Shown piece after piece: positions 54,601-57,600 of a stretch of 64,000 bases of DNA; within the stretch, counting starts at the first letter, position 1, and every line of letters begins with the position of its first letter. Source of the stretch: Manduca sexta (Eukaryota; Arthropoda; Insecta; Lepidoptera; Sphingidae); the NCBI RefSeq assembly GCF_014839805.1, contig NC_051124.1, forward strand, positions 9,176,001-9,240,000, given 5' to 3'. The notes below the pieces were generated by a model. It was given only the letters and a program-made list of their open reading frames with translations. It had not been told where the DNA came from and did no database searches. A program made the position numbers and the translations under genes.

Positions 54601-57600
54601 AGACACTGACCTGTTACAATTTTGTAATACGTGTTTACATTTCTTTATGTTAAATGATACAAAATAATAAGTGTGAAAATATAAATTCCAGGTGAATTCC
54701 TGCCGGAGAATGTGGGCATACCGCTGGGTGAGAAAGGCGGCGTCTCGTACTACATGCTGGAGATTCATTACGACAACCAAGCGTTACACGAGGGTGAGTA
54801 TATTAGCTGATGTTTAGGGAATTTTATGTAAATTGGCCTCCTAGATATTTTTTTAAGGAATAGGCGGTGTAGCTAATGTGAGCTAATTGAGGGATAAAAA
54901 TTTGCATCATACATATGCAGGGTTATTTTTAAGGGCACAGCAAATTGACGTATTATTGGACGAACCATAGATGTTTCCCTTCAACAGCATTTGTAATTAT
55001 GCCAGCCTGTTGAAACCGGATATACACAGGGTGATCCTAAATCACGACACACTTACGTGGATATACACAGGGTGATCTCGGAACGACACACTTACGTGAG
55101 CCATTATGGCGGGTTTTATCACCGGCGCCCGTTCCATGGCTCGCTAAGCTAATAAATCAATACTCAACCCTTCATATGTTTCCAGTGCTGGACAGCTCCG
55201 GCATCCGCGTGCACTACACGCCGGCCCTGCGCGCGCACGACGCGGCGCTGCTCGGCGCCGGCGTCGGCGTCTCCGCGCTGCACGTCATACCGCCCAAGCA
55301 GCGCCGCTACAGGACCGTCGGCATCTGCAGCCCCGAGTGTACTAATAACGTGAGTATATACATCCACACTCAGTGCTGGACAGCTCCGACATCCGCGTGC
55401 ACTACACGCACATTACTACACTAATAGGGGATAAGCCTATAGGCATTTCGGGCACAAATTCCTAACTCTGGGCTGATACTGAGTAGAAAAATATAAAGTC
55501 ACTTTTCCCGACCCGGAGATCGAACCCTCAGCAGTGCAGTCGAGCCGCAATACAACTACGCCACTGAGGTAATCAGTTGATTTCAATTTTATATTATTAA
55601 TGTAAAAGTAACTAAACCTGTCTGTTACGCCTTCACGGTCGAACCGTTGAACCAATTACGATAAAATTTAGTATGGAGATAGTTTAAGACACTGAGAAGT
55701 ACACAGGCTACTTAATATTCTGGGAAAATAATATATATTGGGCCTTTTAACCAGGAAAAAACTTTTTCACGCCAGGTGAGCCAATGTACATTAATACACT
55801 TGAATCTCATAATGTATAAGTTAGTTTGCTCAAAACCTAATAATTATAGCAAATCACGTTTTTTTTTATAAAGTATTCTCCATTGAATGTAAAAGAGTTG
55901 AAAATGTGGCCAGCTGTCTACATATTGTGTTTGTTTACAGACTATGCCGGAAGAAGGTATCAACATTGTGTCAGTTTTACTTCACGCTCACGGCACGGCC
56001 AGAAAGATTTCATTGAAACACGTCAGAGGCACCCAAGAATTACCGAGAATTTCGCAGGTGAGTAACACACATCTAGTATTAATAGAATTTAAGTTCATAA
56101 TTATCGCCATCTAGCGGGTAATGAGTGCAACTCTTTCTGGTGTGTCAAGGTTGTGTCGTAGTTTTGGTATCTAACACTATTACCTCTCTTGAAAAACAGA
56201 TGGCGCAGTATCGGAATTGCCATTTTTATGGTTGATGGGCACGGCTAGAAATAATTCTTTCTTAACAGAATATGTGATCCTGTGGTTATCCCTCGCCAGT
56301 CGACACAATTATTAAAAACTCTATATATCTATACTAATATTATAAAGAGAAAAAGATTGTGTTTTAGGAGGTTTGTAAGGGCTAATCTCTGGACGTACTA
56401 AAGCAATTTTGAAAACTCTCTCACTAATAGGAAGCTAAACTACTCCTGAGTAAGCGGGACTTTTATCTCGGGATATTTTTTTTATCGTGCCGCGGGCAAA
56501 TGCTAGTAGAAAATACAGGCTGGTCCCGGAATGCTAGACGTCCAGCTGCGATGGCCTTAGTGAAATTAAATTAAATTTTCCAGGAGAACTCATACGACGC
56601 GCGCTACCAACAGTCGCGCATCGTGCCCGGCGGCAGGAAGTTCCTGAGGGGCGACACGCTCATCACCGAGTGTACGTACGACAGTACATCGCGAGACAAA
56701 CCTATACTTGGAGGATATTCTGCACAACAGGTTCGTATTGTAACAGTAGCAGTCTGTACTAGGGAACTGTGATAGAGGTTTCCATTGTAGAGTATTTTTG
56801 ACTGCCTCGGTGGAGTAGGTGTAATTGTACATGGTATTATTACGACTACTGCGCTGAGGTCTTGGGTTCGAATCCCGGGTCGGGCCAAAATAATTGTAAC
56901 TGGGTTTCTCAATAAAAATTACTGTCACAGCTCGGTGTCACGAACAGAGAGTGCACTTGTGTATTGCGCTCAAACTTGAACTCTATAATATCTCCTGCGT
57001 ACTTGTCTGACCTCCGTTAAGATAGGCCGCCGTGGCCGAAATTCGGGTAGGAAGGAATCAATCAATTAATTTGACTTCTCCATTTTAACAATTACGATGC
57101 AATACGTAATACGATATTTTACGAAATTAAATTCTATTTTAATAACAATATAACCCATTTTCCAGGAAATGTGCCTCAGCTTCATACTGTACTACCCGCG
57201 CACGGAGCTGGCCGGCTGCTACTCCATGACGCCCGTCAAGGAGTTCTTCGAGACCTTCGGCGTGAAGGAGTTCTCCAAATTGAGTTTCATGCAAGTGGAG
57301 AATATATTTTTATCATCAGGGTAAGTTTTGATTTAGCTTTTTTGGAAGCTATGCTAGTAATTGCTCGATATAATGAAACGTACTTCAAAAACGTTGCGAA
57401 GGAGTTTGATCCTCAATATCGGGTCGGGCAAAGTGATACTTGGATTTTTCTGCTTACTAACAGGCCGGAGTCGAGTAGTCTAGTTCGTTGTGGAATGGAC
57501 TGCCGAGACGAATGTCCGCAGGTTCAAATCCCAAGGGCACACACCTTTGACTTTTCTAAAAAAATATGTGTGTATTCTTTGTGAATTATCGCTTGCTTTA

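Noticed and set aside
56860..56890. Possible tRNA gene (GGTTCGAATCC)
   Set aside because: Only pol III boxes are present; no acceptor stem or anticodon arm pairs properly. It is a SINE head.
56590..56928. Two overlapping - strand ORFs of 102-112 codons
   Set aside because: They lie antisense to MOXD1-like exon 8 and a SINE head and share no family motif.
57321..57584. Read-through of exon 9 into a SINE
   Set aside because: The GTAAGT donor at 57321 and phase match with exon 10 show it is intron.
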